From positions 62,001 to 126,000 of the forward strand of contig JADBJL010000090.1 in NCBI GenBank assembly GCA_014874455.1: DNA of 64,000 nucleotides, written 5' to 3'. The DNA comes from Thermomicrobiaceae bacterium (GTDB lineage Bacteria; Chloroflexota; Chloroflexia; Thermomicrobiales; Thermomicrobiaceae). Shown in pieces: positions 36,919 through 48,628 of this stretch. Below the pieces are notes generated by a model. That model was not told the DNA's origin, did not search any database, and saw only the letters and a list, made by a program, of their open reading frames with translations. The position numbers and the translations under genes were made by a program. Numbering within the stretch: the first letter of the stretch is position 1; each line of letters begins with the position of its first letter.

Positions 36919-36951
36919 TATCGCCCGACACCGGCGTCGACTCGCGCTTCG

Positions 36952-37971
36952 TTACCCGGAAGGCTGTGAGAACTCGCGGAGTTGGCGTGCAGCGATCTCT
37001 TCGAGATGGGTCAACAGACCTGACCGAGCAGCGCTCGCGGCCGCCAGGATCGCCTGCCGCATGGCCCAGGCATCCGAGCGCCCGTGGGCTATGTAGACGA
37101 GGCCAGCCACGCCGAGCAGTGGCGCACCGCCATAGGTACGATAATCCAAGCGAAGCATCTCACGGCGCAACGTCGGCCGAAGCAGCAATCCCAGGAGTTT
37201 GGTGTACCAGTGGCGGGCGAGTGCGGCGCGCAACGTCTGCTGAACAAGCGCGGCGACTCCTTCGGCCGTCTTGAGCAGGATATTGCCGGTGAACCCGTCG
37301 CAGACGACCACGTCCACTATCCCGTCTGGAATCCGGTGCGGCTCGATGTTTCCCGCGAACGACGGCCCGAGAGCGGCTGCCATGAGCTGATGTGTCTCCC
37401 GTACCAGCCGGTTCCCCTTCGTCGGCTCCTCACCGTTGCTCAGCAGCCCAACGCGCGGCTGCGATACCCCCCAGACTGCCCGGACATAACCCGCGGCCAG
37501 CATGGCCTGCTGGACGAGCCACTGGGGTCGTGGATCCACCACCGCCCCCGCATCGATGACCAGAACCCACTTCCCGACAGTCGTCGGAAACGGGATGGCC
37601 AGCCCCGGCCGTTCGATGCCGGACAATCGCCCGAGATACAGCACCGCAGCCGCTACCACCGCGCCGGAGTGACCGGCGGAGACGACAGCGCCTCCCCGTC
37701 CAGCCTTCAGGAGCTCCATAGCCACCACAATCGAGGCTCCAGTTCGCTGGCGAACGGCCGCAACCGCCTCGTCCCCCATCCCGACCGTTTCCGGCGCATG
37801 GTGGATCTGGATCAGCTCTCCCAGCGATGTGTCAGGCAGCAGCGAGCGCACCGTATCCTGGTGCCCGACCAGAATGACCGGAACCCCGTGCTCCCGCGCG
37901 GCCAGGATCGCGCCCTGCACTGGGGCAGCGGGGGCGTGGTCGCCACCCATCGCATCGACGATGACCGGCAT
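36952..37971 (-). CDS. plsX: Phosphate acyltransferase PlsX
   Basis: MPVIVDAMGGDHAPAAPVQGAILAARE; VSAGHSGAVVAAAVLYLGRLSGIERPGLA; NGEEPTKGN; VDVVVCDGFTGNILLKTAEGV. Confidence 0.95.
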   Translation of the reverse strand: MPVIVDAMGGDHAPAAPVQGAILAAREHGVPVILVGHQDTVRSLLPDTSLGELIQIHHAPETVGMGDEAVAAVRQRTGASIVVAMELLKAGRGGAVVSAGHSGAVVAAAVLYLGRLSGIERPGLAIPFPTTVGKWVLVIDAGAVVDPRPQWLVQQAMLAAGYVRAVWGVSQPRVGLLSNGEEPTKGNRLVRETHQLMAAALGPSFAGNIEPHRIPDGIVDVVVCDGFTGNILLKTAEGVAALVQQTLRAALARHWYTKLLGLLLRPTLRREMLRLDYRTYGGAPLLGVAGLVYIAHGRSDAWAMRQAILAAASAARSGLLTHLEEIAARQLREFSQPSG

Positions 37972-38164
37972 CTGCGGGTGTCGATCAACGACTCGCCCAG
38001 TGTTCACCGGCATCCGCCCTCGTGGACTCGCGGGCGTTCCCCGCTCGACCTCGCCCTCGCGCGTCGACCTAACAGCTCGGCTCGATTCGCGCGCCGGTCG
38101 ACCTCCGAAGGACCACCCTGCGAACCATTCGGCGCGCGCTGAAGCGGTCCAGGCACCACGAAAC

Positions 38165-40096
<1,932 letters not shown>

Positions 40097-41065
40097 TTAC
40101 GGACGTGCACGCTTCGATGCCTGCTGCGCCAGCACCCCGGCGACACGGTCGCGGTAGAAGAGCATGGCAGCCAGCGCGAGCCCGGTGACGAGATACGCAT
40201 AGCTGACCGACGCGAAGGGCATACCCCAGGGCGTCCTCGTGAACAGGCTGAGGGCGATCGGAGCACCGGTCTGGATAAGCATCACGACCAGAATGAACCG
40301 AAGGGCCTGCCAGAAGTACGAACGCAGCAGGTGGTAGCTCAGATAGAGCGCGCGCAGCGGGCCGGCCTGCGACAGCACGATCGCCTCTTCCACGAAGAAC
40401 GTGAGCAGGAACACCCAAAGGGAAAGCGCGAACAGAAACAGCGACACGAGCGGGAGGATCACGGCATCGATGCCGATCAACACCGCCAGCGCAACCGTTA
40501 TCGTTGCCGGCGTCATCAGCAGGGCGAACAGGCCGAACAAGATCAGGTAGAGCCCCACCATTCTCAGTCCGTTTTGCAGAGCCGCTCGCGGCAATTCCCG
40601 GCTGATGACCGGGTACCCACGCACCAGCCGGCCAAGCATCGTCAAATAGCCCATCCCCAGCAAAACACCAGTAACAGAGAGCACGAGGATCGCTGGCGGC
40701 ACCAGCCACCAGGGGAGTTCCATCCGCAGAGAGAATACCGGCAGCTCGGGCAATCCTCCGACTCCCAGAGCGAAGACCAGGGTCGGCACAACGTCGCTCA
40801 ACAGCAGAAACAAATTATCGAACTGCAAACCAAGCTCGGAAACGAGACTCTGTGCCTGAGCATCTGCTCCGGTGCGCCCCAGCCAGTCCGCGACCACGCG
40901 CATAAAGACAACCGGCGACAGTCGCGGCCCCAGCCAGTACAGAACATCCAGACCGACCAGGCACAGGATGACGTACGGCTGCCGGTTCAGCAGCGCATAC
41001 GCGGTGCCGATCGTGTCGATGACGCCCGGCACAGTTCGACCAGCACCAGCCTGCGAGATGCTCAC
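40097..41065 (-). CDS. Hypothetical multi-pass membrane protein
   Basis: Several hydrophobic segments in a 322-aa ORF located between gyrB and a zincin gene; family not recognised. Confidence 0.7.
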   Translation of the reverse strand: MSISQAGAGRTVPGVIDTIGTAYALLNRQPYVILCLVGLDVLYWLGPRLSPVVFMRVVADWLGRTGADAQAQSLVSELGLQFDNLFLLLSDVVPTLVFALGVGGLPELPVFSLRMELPWWLVPPAILVLSVTGVLLGMGYLTMLGRLVRGYPVISRELPRAALQNGLRMVGLYLILFGLFALLMTPATITVALAVLIGIDAVILPLVSLFLFALSLWVFLLTFFVEEAIVLSQAGPLRALYLSYHLLRSYFWQALRFILVVMLIQTGAPIALSLFTRTPWGMPFASVSYAYLVTGLALAAMLFYRDRVAGVLAQQASKRARP

Positions 41066-41086
41066 CCCCTTACCTCCCAGTCCCCC

Positions 41087-41458
41087 TCAGTAGCGCCCGA
41101 GTTGCCGCAGCCGCTCATCGGTGATGCCGAAGTGGTGCGCTACCTCGTGAATCACGGTATCGCGCACGATTTGGCGCACCTTCTCGATGGTTCGAGCTGT
41201 GCGGCAGATGGGCCCCTGAAAGATGGTGATCACGTCGGGAGGTACGAGGTTGTACGATGATGCGCGCTCCGTCAGCGGGATACCCTCGTAGAGCCCGTAC
41301 AGGGTGCCGCGTGCGATTCCGGCTGCCCGACGGTGGCGATACTTCGGCTCGCGTTCGACCACGATCTCGACATTGTCAAGCGCCGCTGCAATCTCAGGCG
41401 GCAACTCCTCCAACGCTTCCAGAACGAGTCGCTCAAATTCCTGTCGACTGAGCAGCAT
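41087..41458 (-). CDS. Minimal zincin-type metallopeptidase-like protein
   Basis: FERLVLEALEELPPEIAAALDNVEIVVE ... LYGLYEGIPLTERA ... DTVIHEVAHHFGITDERLRQLG (HExxH variant HEVAHHFG). Confidence 0.85.
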   Translation of the reverse strand: MLLSRQEFERLVLEALEELPPEIAAALDNVEIVVEREPKYRHRRAAGIARGTLYGLYEGIPLTERASSYNLVPPDVITIFQGPICRTARTIEKVRQIVRDTVIHEVAHHFGITDERLRQLGRY

Positions 41459-41550
41459 GACGGCTCCCGAGATGAGCGGCCGCACCCCAGTCAGTATACC
41501 ATTTTCATTGTCCGTACGCTAAAACGCGGCCGCCTCTCGTCGGTCTGAGT

Positions 41551-43197
41551 TCACCGGCCGAGCGCCAGTTCGAGCAGCGCCCGGCCGATCGGAAGCGCGA
41601 CCTCAGTGCCCGACCCAGCGTTCTCCACCACCACCGCGACGACGTATTGCGGTTCCTCCCGACCGGCAAAGCCGATGAACCAGGCATGAGGTGGGCGGTC
41701 ACCGACTTCGGCGGTACCGGTCTTGCCGCCGACCACCGCCGACGGGATCTGCGCGCCCCGGGCATAACCGTGCTCCACCGACCAGCGCATGGCCTGCTCG
41801 ATCTGCACGGCCGTTTCCGGCGACATAGCCCTGCGCCAGGCACGGGGTCGATGCTGTTCGACGATCTCGCCGCTGGGGGTCTGGATCCTGTCCACCAGGA
41901 AAGGAACCGGCTGCTCGCCGCCATTGACGACAGCCGCGGCCACCAGAGCCATCTGCAGCGGCGTGACGAGCAGCTCTCCTTGGCCGAAGGACGTCTCAGC
42001 CAGGCCCGCGGGGTTCGCCAAGTACCCCGTGTCCACGCTGACGACACTCGGCGCTACCGGCAGGTCGAACGGAATCGACTCGCCGAACCCGAATCGCTGG
42101 GCAGCCTCCGTCAACCGGCCCGCTCCCAGCTCCAGACCGAGCTGCGCGAAGACCACGTTGAGCGAGTAGCCGTACCCCTCCAGGAGCGAGTAGGATACCC
42201 GGTTCGGGTCGGGCCGGTTCTGCTCGACGATAACCCGGGAGTCAACCGTAAACGCACCCTCGTCACGGTAAACCTTGTCGAGGTTCGCGACCCCGCTCTC
42301 GAGCGCGGCAGCCAGCGTTACCGTCTTGAACGTCGAACCGGGCGGATACCGCCCCTGTGTCGCACGCAACACCAACCGCCCGTCATTTGACTGCTGCAAC
42401 GATGCCCAGTAGGCACGGGCAGCCTCGAGTTCCTCGGGCGTCGCGCGCGTGCCGACAGAGAGCGTATTCGGGTCGAACGCCGGCGCGCTCGCCATCGCGA
42501 GGACAGCGCCAGTACGAGCGTCGAGCAGCACGACGGCTCCAGCACGCCCGCCGAGCAGGCGATCGGCTTGCGACTGGAGTTCAGGATCGATGGTGAGGAC
42601 GACATCGTAGCCAGGCGTCGGCCGGTTGAGAATTCCGTCGATCCACTCGCGAAGCCGTCTGACCTCAGTCCGGCCACTGAGGGCGCCGTCATACGCCAGC
42701 TCGACGTTCGCGGCCCCGTAGAGCGCTGGCGAGTAGTACCCGGCGAGGTATGCGGCAGGGCCGAAGGGATACACCCGTCTCGATCGGCCGTCCTCGCCGA
42801 CCCTGGTCTCAGCGATGACCGTGCCGTCACGCGCCAGGATTCTCCCTCGTTGCGACTCCTGAGCCAGCACCTGGCGACGCGGGTCAGCCACCACTTCCGT
42901 CCCGGTAGAAACCACGCGCGATTGGATCCGCTCGCGGTCGAGGGCCTGTGCTCTGATCAGTTGAGTCGCTACCAGGAGAAACCCGATGCCGATGACGGCC
43001 GTGACATGGATCATGGCCCGATCCACGGTGCGCGCCTGCCGCACGGTCGCCGGCCAGAGCGAGATGCCCCAGAGCAGCCCCACGATGACGAGCAGCACGA
43101 GCCATCGTGGATCGGTGCGCTCCTCGATCGTCGCCACTCCATAGACGACGATCGAGGTCGCTGCGACGAGTGCAGCGGAGCGGACGAACCAGCTCAT
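41551..43197 (-). CDS. Penicillin-binding protein (transpeptidase; PbpA/FtsI-like)
   Basis: PPGSTFKTVTLAAALESG (SxxK), YSLN, GKTGTAEVGDRPPHAWFIGFA (KTG). Starts at MSWFVRSAALVA, overlapping the ftsW/rodA-like stop. Confidence 0.92.
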   Translation of the reverse strand: MSWFVRSAALVAATSIVVYGVATIEERTDPRWLVLLVIVGLLWGISLWPATVRQARTVDRAMIHVTAVIGIGFLLVATQLIRAQALDRERIQSRVVSTGTEVVADPRRQVLAQESQRGRILARDGTVIAETRVGEDGRSRRVYPFGPAAYLAGYYSPALYGAANVELAYDGALSGRTEVRRLREWIDGILNRPTPGYDVVLTIDPELQSQADRLLGGRAGAVVLLDARTGAVLAMASAPAFDPNTLSVGTRATPEELEAARAYWASLQQSNDGRLVLRATQGRYPPGSTFKTVTLAAALESGVANLDKVYRDEGAFTVDSRVIVEQNRPDPNRVSYSLLEGYGYSLNVVFAQLGLELGAGRLTEAAQRFGFGESIPFDLPVAPSVVSVDTGYLANPAGLAETSFGQGELLVTPLQMALVAAAVVNGGEQPVPFLVDRIQTPSGEIVEQHRPRAWRRAMSPETAVQIEQAMRWSVEHGYARGAQIPSAVVGGKTGTAEVGDRPPHAWFIGFAGREEPQYVVAVVVENAGSGTEVALPIGRALLELALGR

Positions 43198-44492
43198 CGC
43201 GGTTCCGTTGACCTCTCGCTCGCCTTGAGCAGCAGCGCGATGATCAGGAAGTTGGTCAAGAGCGAACTCCCTCCCGCACTGATGAACGGCAGCGTGATGC
43301 CAGTGAGCGGCAACAGGCGGACGTTTCCACCGAGGATAATCAGCGTCTGCAGCCCCAAGACAACGGTGAGTCCGGCGGCGAGTAGCCGAACGAACGACCC
43401 TCTGGCTCGGAGGGCGATCAGTGTCCCCCGTGCCACGAGGAGCACGTACAGCCCCAGCACCGCCGTCGTCCCCAGCAGGCCGAGCTCCTCGCCGAGCGCG
43501 GCGAGCGCGTAGTCGCTCGCCACCAGGGGAACGAACTGAGGGAACCCGAAGCCTAGTCCGGTGCCGAATATGTGGCCGTGAGCGAACGCGTAGTCGGCCT
43601 GGATCGGTTGGAATCCAGCGTGCAGTGGCTGGCTCCAGGGATTTAGCCATACCTGGATACGCACCATGACGTGACCGAACAGGTGAAGCGCGACATACAC
43701 TGCCGCCGCAAACGTCAAGAGGCCAGCGACGACATAGGCTATCCGGCCTGTCGCCATGTAGAGCATGGCGAGGAAGATACCGAAGAGCAGGAGTGCGTTG
43801 CCCAGGTCGCGCTGCAGCACCACGGCCAGCACTGAGAGACCCCACATGACGAGCATCGGCAGCAGATAGGGTAGCGGAGGGATCGTCACCGGGCCCAGGC
43901 GGTAGCCGGTCGCGATGAGGTCGCGATAGTCGTCCAGATATGCGGCGAGGAAGACCACCAGGAGGACTTTGACCAGCTCACCAGGCTGCACGGTAACGAC
44001 GCCGAGGTCGAGCCAGAGCCTGGCGCCCTGGATCTCTACGCCGAAGAGCATCGTGACCGCAGTCAGCGCGAGGCCCAGCACCGCTGCGGTGTACTTGTAG
44101 CGGCGTAACCAATCGAGCCGCCGAAGGAACGTGATAGTGCCCCAGAGGAGCCCGAAAGACAAGATCAAATACACCAGTTGTCGCTGTGCGAGCGTCGCCC
44201 ACCCCGCGTCCTGCTGCAACACCGGTTGGAGCCGCTGGCTCAGCAGAAGCCCTAACCCGCTCAACATGGCGACCAGCGGGAACAGCACCTGATCACCGCC
44301 GAAGCCGATCAGGCTCAACCACACGCTGGTGCCGAGCACCATTCCCATGAACACGAGGCTGACCCAAATGTCTGACCAGCTCCACCGCGTGGAGCCGGTG
44401 CGGGAGAGATAGATGGTCAGCAGCCCGACGATCCCGAGGAGCGCGGGAAGTACCAGGAGCTGCAGCTCCAGCAGCCGGACTCGGGCGGCCAT
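43194..44492 (-). CDS. FtsW/RodA/SpoVE-family SEDS protein
   Basis: VTVQPGELVKVLLVVFLAAYL; LQRDLGNALLLFGIFLAMLY; GEELGLLGTTAVLGLYVLLV; LPLTGITLPFISAGGSSLLTNFLIIALLL. Confidence 0.93.
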   Translation of the reverse strand: MAARVRLLELQLLVLPALLGIVGLLTIYLSRTGSTRWSWSDIWVSLVFMGMVLGTSVWLSLIGFGGDQVLFPLVAMLSGLGLLLSQRLQPVLQQDAGWATLAQRQLVYLILSFGLLWGTITFLRRLDWLRRYKYTAAVLGLALTAVTMLFGVEIQGARLWLDLGVVTVQPGELVKVLLVVFLAAYLDDYRDLIATGYRLGPVTIPPLPYLLPMLVMWGLSVLAVVLQRDLGNALLLFGIFLAMLYMATGRIAYVVAGLLTFAAAVYVALHLFGHVMVRIQVWLNPWSQPLHAGFQPIQADYAFAHGHIFGTGLGFGFPQFVPLVASDYALAALGEELGLLGTTAVLGLYVLLVARGTLIALRARGSFVRLLAAGLTVVLGLQTLIILGGNVRLLPLTGITLPFISAGGSSLLTNFLIIALLLKASERSTEPR

Positions 44493-44550
44493 AACCTCAC
44501 CTTTCCCGTAACCGCTGAGACCAGATCGCGGCTCCCACTGTCAAACTGGT

Positions 44551-45420
44551 CTACTCCGCGGGCAAGTAGCGAGCGAGCAGCAAGCTGAAGCGTCGACGTA
44601 CCTCGCTGGGGATCGCCTCCGGCGCGGTCACGATCGCCTGCGCGAGCGCGTTTGCGCAGGCGCAGGTCGGCTCCCCGGAGAGAAGCGGTATCAGCTCCTT
44701 CAGCACCACCTGTGCCGTCTGCACGTTACGCTGCAGATTCTCGATCACCGTTGCGACGCTCACCGGCTGTTCCGAAACGTGCCACACATCGTAGTCGGTT
44801 ACCAGCGCGAGGATCGCGAAGCACAGCTCCGCTTCGCGGGCCAGCCTCGCTTCGGGCATCGCAGTCATACCGATGACATCGACTCCCCAGCTTCGGTAGA
44901 TCCTCGACTCGGCCTTGGTCGAGAACTGTGGCCCCTCGATGCAGATGTACGTCCCGTGGCCGTGGACACGCGCCTGGGCTCGCCTCCCTGCCTCGATCAG
45001 CGCGAGCCGCAACTCCGGGCAAAACGGCTCGTCCAGCGCCACATGGACGACCGGCCCCTCCTCCTCGAAAAACGAGCGCGGGCGTCGCACCGTACGGTCG
45101 AAGATCTGATCCGGCACGACGAGATCGAGCGGTGCGATCTCCTCACGCATGCTCCCGACCGCACTGACGGAGACCACCCGGCGCACCCCGAGCTGCTTCA
45201 GCGCCCAGAAGTTCGCTCGGGCCGGTACGGTACTCGGGCTGATCTGGTGATGCAGTCCATGCCGGGGAAGAAAGGCGACCCGAACCCCTTGTAGCGTCCC
45301 GATCGTGATCGGCGCGCTTGGCGGGCCAAACGGCGTCTCGACCGTCACCTGCTCGATGTCCGCTAGCTCGGCCATGCGGTACAAGCCGCTGCCGCCGATA
45401 ACCCCAATCTCCGCCTGCAC
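44551..45420 (-). CDS. mtnP: 5'-methylthioadenosine phosphorylase (PNP/MTAP family)
   Basis: IGVIGGSGLYRMAEL; LPRHGLHHQISPSTVPARANFWALKQLGVRRVVSVSAVGSM; TYICIEGPQFSTKAESRIYRSWGVDVIGMTAMPEARLAREAELCFA. GTG start. Confidence 0.92.
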   Translation of the reverse strand: MQAEIGVIGGSGLYRMAELADIEQVTVETPFGPPSAPITIGTLQGVRVAFLPRHGLHHQISPSTVPARANFWALKQLGVRRVVSVSAVGSMREEIAPLDLVVPDQIFDRTVRRPRSFFEEEGPVVHVALDEPFCPELRLALIEAGRRAQARVHGHGTYICIEGPQFSTKAESRIYRSWGVDVIGMTAMPEARLAREAELCFAILALVTDYDVWHVSEQPVSVATVIENLQRNVQTAQVVLKELIPLLSGEPTCACANALAQAIVTAPEAIPSEVRRRFSLLLARYLPAE

Positions 45421-45529
45421 ATCCTCCCCCTTCCACTCCCGCAGTCGCCCGGAATTGTACCTGGAGCGGAAACCGGTGACGGTAGCAACCGGGTGCCGCA
45501 TACTTTCGCCGGTGTCGGAGAAGGGAAGC

Positions 45530-46261
45530 ATGCGTTCATCGAGCGACTCTCTGAATCGAACTTTCCTGACACGCCTCTTCAACACTCCACTCCGTGCGGC
45601 GCGTGGGATCGGGCTCTCGGCTGCCGTCGGGCTCGTCCTCCTCGCCTCAGCCTGGATGCTTACAGTGGCCGACCGCCTGAACCAGGTGGGAATCCCGAGA
45701 CCGGACGCTGCCGCTGGTGAGGCCCTCTTCCCCGGAAATGCCGCGCTTCCCCATCCCGCCGTTTCGACCCAGGGTGATTGGGTGACGCAGCAGGTCGGAG
45801 GCCAAACCTTCCTCGCCACTCGCGCGGCCGGCGCCACGCTCACGATTCCTTTCTACGGCACTTCACTCAGCCTGACCGCTCGCACCGGCCCCGACGCCGG
45901 CCGCGTGTATGTGACTGTCGACGGCGCCCCGGTACCGGGCCTCCCGCGTGACGATGCAGGCACCTTCCTGACATTGAGAGCACCAAAGGCTGCCGGCACG
46001 GTGGTTCTCGTCACGGCCGAGCTCAGGCCAGGGCATCATGTCGTCACGCTGACGAACACCCCAGGCGTCGAATTGGCGGTGAGCAGCGTGGAGGTCAGCA
46101 ATCGGCCTGGGCTCGGTTGGGTGCTGTCTCTCGCGTTCAGCGCCCTGACCGGGCTCCTCTTCATCGCGATCCGCAGTTCCTGGCGCGCGCTCGCTGAGAC
46201 TCGAGGCTGGCTCCGGCCAGTTCTCCCTCCCGAGAAGGTGGAGGACGACAGTCTTGCTTGA
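45530..46261 (+). CDS. Hypothetical membrane-anchored protein (one N-terminal TM, extracytoplasmic beta-rich domain, one C-terminal TM)
   Basis: LSAAVGLVLLASAWMLTVA; GQTFLATRAAGATLTIPFYGTSLSLTARTGPDAGRVYVTVDGAPV; VLSLAFSALTGLLFIAI. Start of the polysaccharide cluster. Confidence 0.7.
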   Translation: MRSSSDSLNRTFLTRLFNTPLRAARGIGLSAAVGLVLLASAWMLTVADRLNQVGIPRPDAAAGEALFPGNAALPHPAVSTQGDWVTQQVGGQTFLATRAAGATLTIPFYGTSLSLTARTGPDAGRVYVTVDGAPVPGLPRDDAGTFLTLRAPKAAGTVVLVTAELRPGHHVVTLTNTPGVELAVSSVEVSNRPGLGWVLSLAFSALTGLLFIAIRSSWRALAETRGWLRPVLPPEKVEDDSLA

Positions 46262-47663
46262 CCGCCTAGCCCCGCGCCTCCATCGCCGCATGCGCGCAGT
46301 TGCCCCGTGGTTCAGTCCCGCGTGCGCGGCACTACTGGTCGCACTGGCATACGCCACCTCTGGTTCATCGCTTGCGCTCCTGGCGCTCGCACTCCTCACG
46401 GCTCTCGCGGTCGTCTCGCCTCGTGGCACGTTGATCGTCTTGCCAGCCAGCCTCGGTCTCGTCTATCAACCCGTGCTGGTCGGACTGGGGACAGCCCGCC
46501 TCAACCCGGCCGAGATCCTCCTCGCAGCCACGGCTGCCGGCGTGGCCTCGCGCGCCGCCTGGAGCGTGATCCGCTCACCGTCGAGTTGGCATCCACAATT
46601 GACCGTGCTTCGTTCCTGGTTCGGTGAACTGCGCTTCGCCGCCCTCGCTGTCGGGCTCGCGGTCGCCGGTACGGTGTCGCTGGGAACGGTGGCTGACCCC
46701 ACTCACCTGCGTGAGAGCGTGCGCGAGTTCCGCTGGGTCATTCTCGAACCCGTTGTCGCCTATTTCCTGTACTGCTGGCACGTCCGCGAGCCTGCCGACC
46801 GCTGGCGCGCGGTTTCCGGTTGGGTCATCGCGAGTAGCGTGGTCGGGTTGTATAGCATCGGAGCCGGGCTGGCCGGGGCGGGTGTCGAGAGCGAAGGTGT
46901 GCTTCGCATCCGTGGCCTGCACCCCCACCCGAACGCCCTCGCGCTGTACTTGGAACGCCCACTCCTGCTCGCTGCGACGCTCGCGATCGCGCAATCCGGG
47001 CGCTCGCGCTGGCTTTGGGCGGCGTCGGCCGCGATCACAAGCGCGGCGCTCGTCCTGACCTTTTCACGTGGCGCTCTCTTGAGCGTCCTCGTCACTCTCG
47101 GGCTTGCTGGGATGTTTACCGGGCATCCTCGCCGCACCGTCGCTCTCGCCGTCGCCGGTATACTCGCGTTCGGCGGCCTCCTGGCGGCCGCGCCGGAACG
47201 GATCCTCAGCCTCTTTCAGGGCGGTAGCGGCAGCCTACGGCTCCACATCTGGAGTGCGGCGGTGGCGATGTTGCGCGACTATCCACTGTTCGGTGTCGGG
47301 CTCGACCAGTTCCTGTACCAGTACGCCCCACGCTACGTCGCTCCCGAGGCCTGGCCAGAGCGATTCACGTCGCATCCGCACAATCTCGTCCTCGATGCCT
47401 GGCTGCGGCTCGGGCTGATGGGTCTCGCGTTGCTTCTCTCTGGAGCGGCCCTGATCGTGCGCGCCCTCTCCCATGCGGTTCGAACGGGTGATACCCTCGC
47501 GCTCGCCACAGCGGTGGCGATTGTCGGCGGGGCGATGCACGGCTTGGTCGACAACGGGTATTTCCTGCCCGATCTTGCTCTGGCCTTCTGGCTGCTCGCT
47601 GCCATACTTGAGCCAGAGCCGCGCAGCCTCGCCCGAGTGGACGAGGCTTCGGAGATGGGCTGA
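46254..47663 (+). CDS. O-antigen ligase/polymerase-like (Wzy_C) membrane protein 1
   Basis: LVLTFSRGALLSVLVTLGLAG; DYPLFGVGLDQFLYQY; SHPHNLVLDAWLRLGLMGL. Confidence 0.86.
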   Translation: MLDRLAPRLHRRMRAVAPWFSPACAALLVALAYATSGSSLALLALALLTALAVVSPRGTLIVLPASLGLVYQPVLVGLGTARLNPAEILLAATAAGVASRAAWSVIRSPSSWHPQLTVLRSWFGELRFAALAVGLAVAGTVSLGTVADPTHLRESVREFRWVILEPVVAYFLYCWHVREPADRWRAVSGWVIASSVVGLYSIGAGLAGAGVESEGVLRIRGLHPHPNALALYLERPLLLAATLAIAQSGRSRWLWAASAAITSAALVLTFSRGALLSVLVTLGLAGMFTGHPRRTVALAVAGILAFGGLLAAAPERILSLFQGGSGSLRLHIWSAAVAMLRDYPLFGVGLDQFLYQYAPRYVAPEAWPERFTSHPHNLVLDAWLRLGLMGLALLLSGAALIVRALSHAVRTGDTLALATAVAIVGGAMHGLVDNGYFLPDLALAFWLLAAILEPEPRSLARVDEASEMG

Positions 47664-47674
47664 AGGAGCGACGT

Positions 47675-48628
47675 GTGCGAGTCCTTGTTGCTGGAGGCGC
47701 TGGGTTCATCGGGTCGCACCTGTGCGAGTCGCTGCTGCATTCGGGGTGGGAAGTCGTCGCTGTCGATAACCTGATCACTGGGCGACTGGCCAACCTGGCT
47801 AGCCTCCTCGATCACCCGCGCTTCACCTTCATCCAGCACGACATCACCGAGCCGCTCGACCTCGATGTGGACGCCATTTTCCACCTTGCCAGCCCGGCCA
47901 GCCCGGTCGGCTACCGCCGGCACTCGATCGAGACACACCTTGTCAACTCGCTCGGTACTTTCCATCTGCTCCAGCTCGCGCGCCGCCGAAGCGCGCGCTT
48001 TCTCTTCGCCTCGACCTCGGAGGTCTACGGCGATCCCCAAATCCACCCTCAGCCCGAAACCTATCACGGCAACGTGAATCCAGTCGGGCCACGAAGCTGT
48101 TACGACGAGAGCAAGCGTTTCGGCGAGTCGCTGACCATGGAGTTCGTGCGTACCTTCGGCCTCGACGCGCGCATCGTCCGTATCTTCAACACCTACGGCC
48201 CGCGAACCGATCCTGGAGATGGCCGGGTGGTGCCGAACTTCGTCATGCGGGCGTTGCGCGGCGAACCACTGGTCGTTTATGGTGACGGCAAGCAGACGCG
48301 CTCCTTGTGTTACGTCAGCGATATGGTTCGTGGTATCCGGCTCGCGCTGGAACTCGAGGGACTCGCCGGTGAAGTGATCAATCTCGGCAATCCCGATGAA
48401 CGCACCGTGCTCGAGCTGGCCCAGCTCATCCTGGAGCTGACCGGCTCGTCTTCTCCCGTGACCTTCGCCCCACAGCGGCCCGACGACCCCGTCCGGCGAT
48501 GCCCGGACATCGCCAAGGCTCGTCGCCTTCTCGGTTGGGAGCCCTCGGTTAACCTTCGCGAGGGCCTCAGGATGACGATCGCCTACTTCGCTGGAACGCT
48601 CGACCATGCTCCCGCTCCCGGCGCATAG
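47675..48628 (+). CDS. UDP-glucuronate decarboxylase (UXS)-like NAD-dependent epimerase/dehydratase
   Basis: VLVAGGAGFIGSHLCESLL; DNLITGRLANLASLLDHPRFTFIQHDITEPL; HLASPASPVGYRRHSIETHLVNSLGT; STSEVYGDPQIHPQPETYHGNVNPVGPRSCYDESKRFGE. Confidence 0.9.
   Translation: MRVLVAGGAGFIGSHLCESLLHSGWEVVAVDNLITGRLANLASLLDHPRFTFIQHDITEPLDLDVDAIFHLASPASPVGYRRHSIETHLVNSLGTFHLLQLARRRSARFLFASTSEVYGDPQIHPQPETYHGNVNPVGPRSCYDESKRFGESLTMEFVRTFGLDARIVRIFNTYGPRTDPGDGRVVPNFVMRALRGEPLVVYGDGKQTRSLCYVSDMVRGIRLALELEGLAGEVINLGNPDERTVLELAQLILELTGSSSPVTFAPQRPDDPVRRCPDIAKARRLLGWEPSVNLREGLRMTIAYFAGTLDHAPAPGA

Noticed and set aside
37084-38142. 352-aa plus-strand ORF opposite plsX
   Set aside because: Shadow ORF; plsX on the other strand has clear family motifs.
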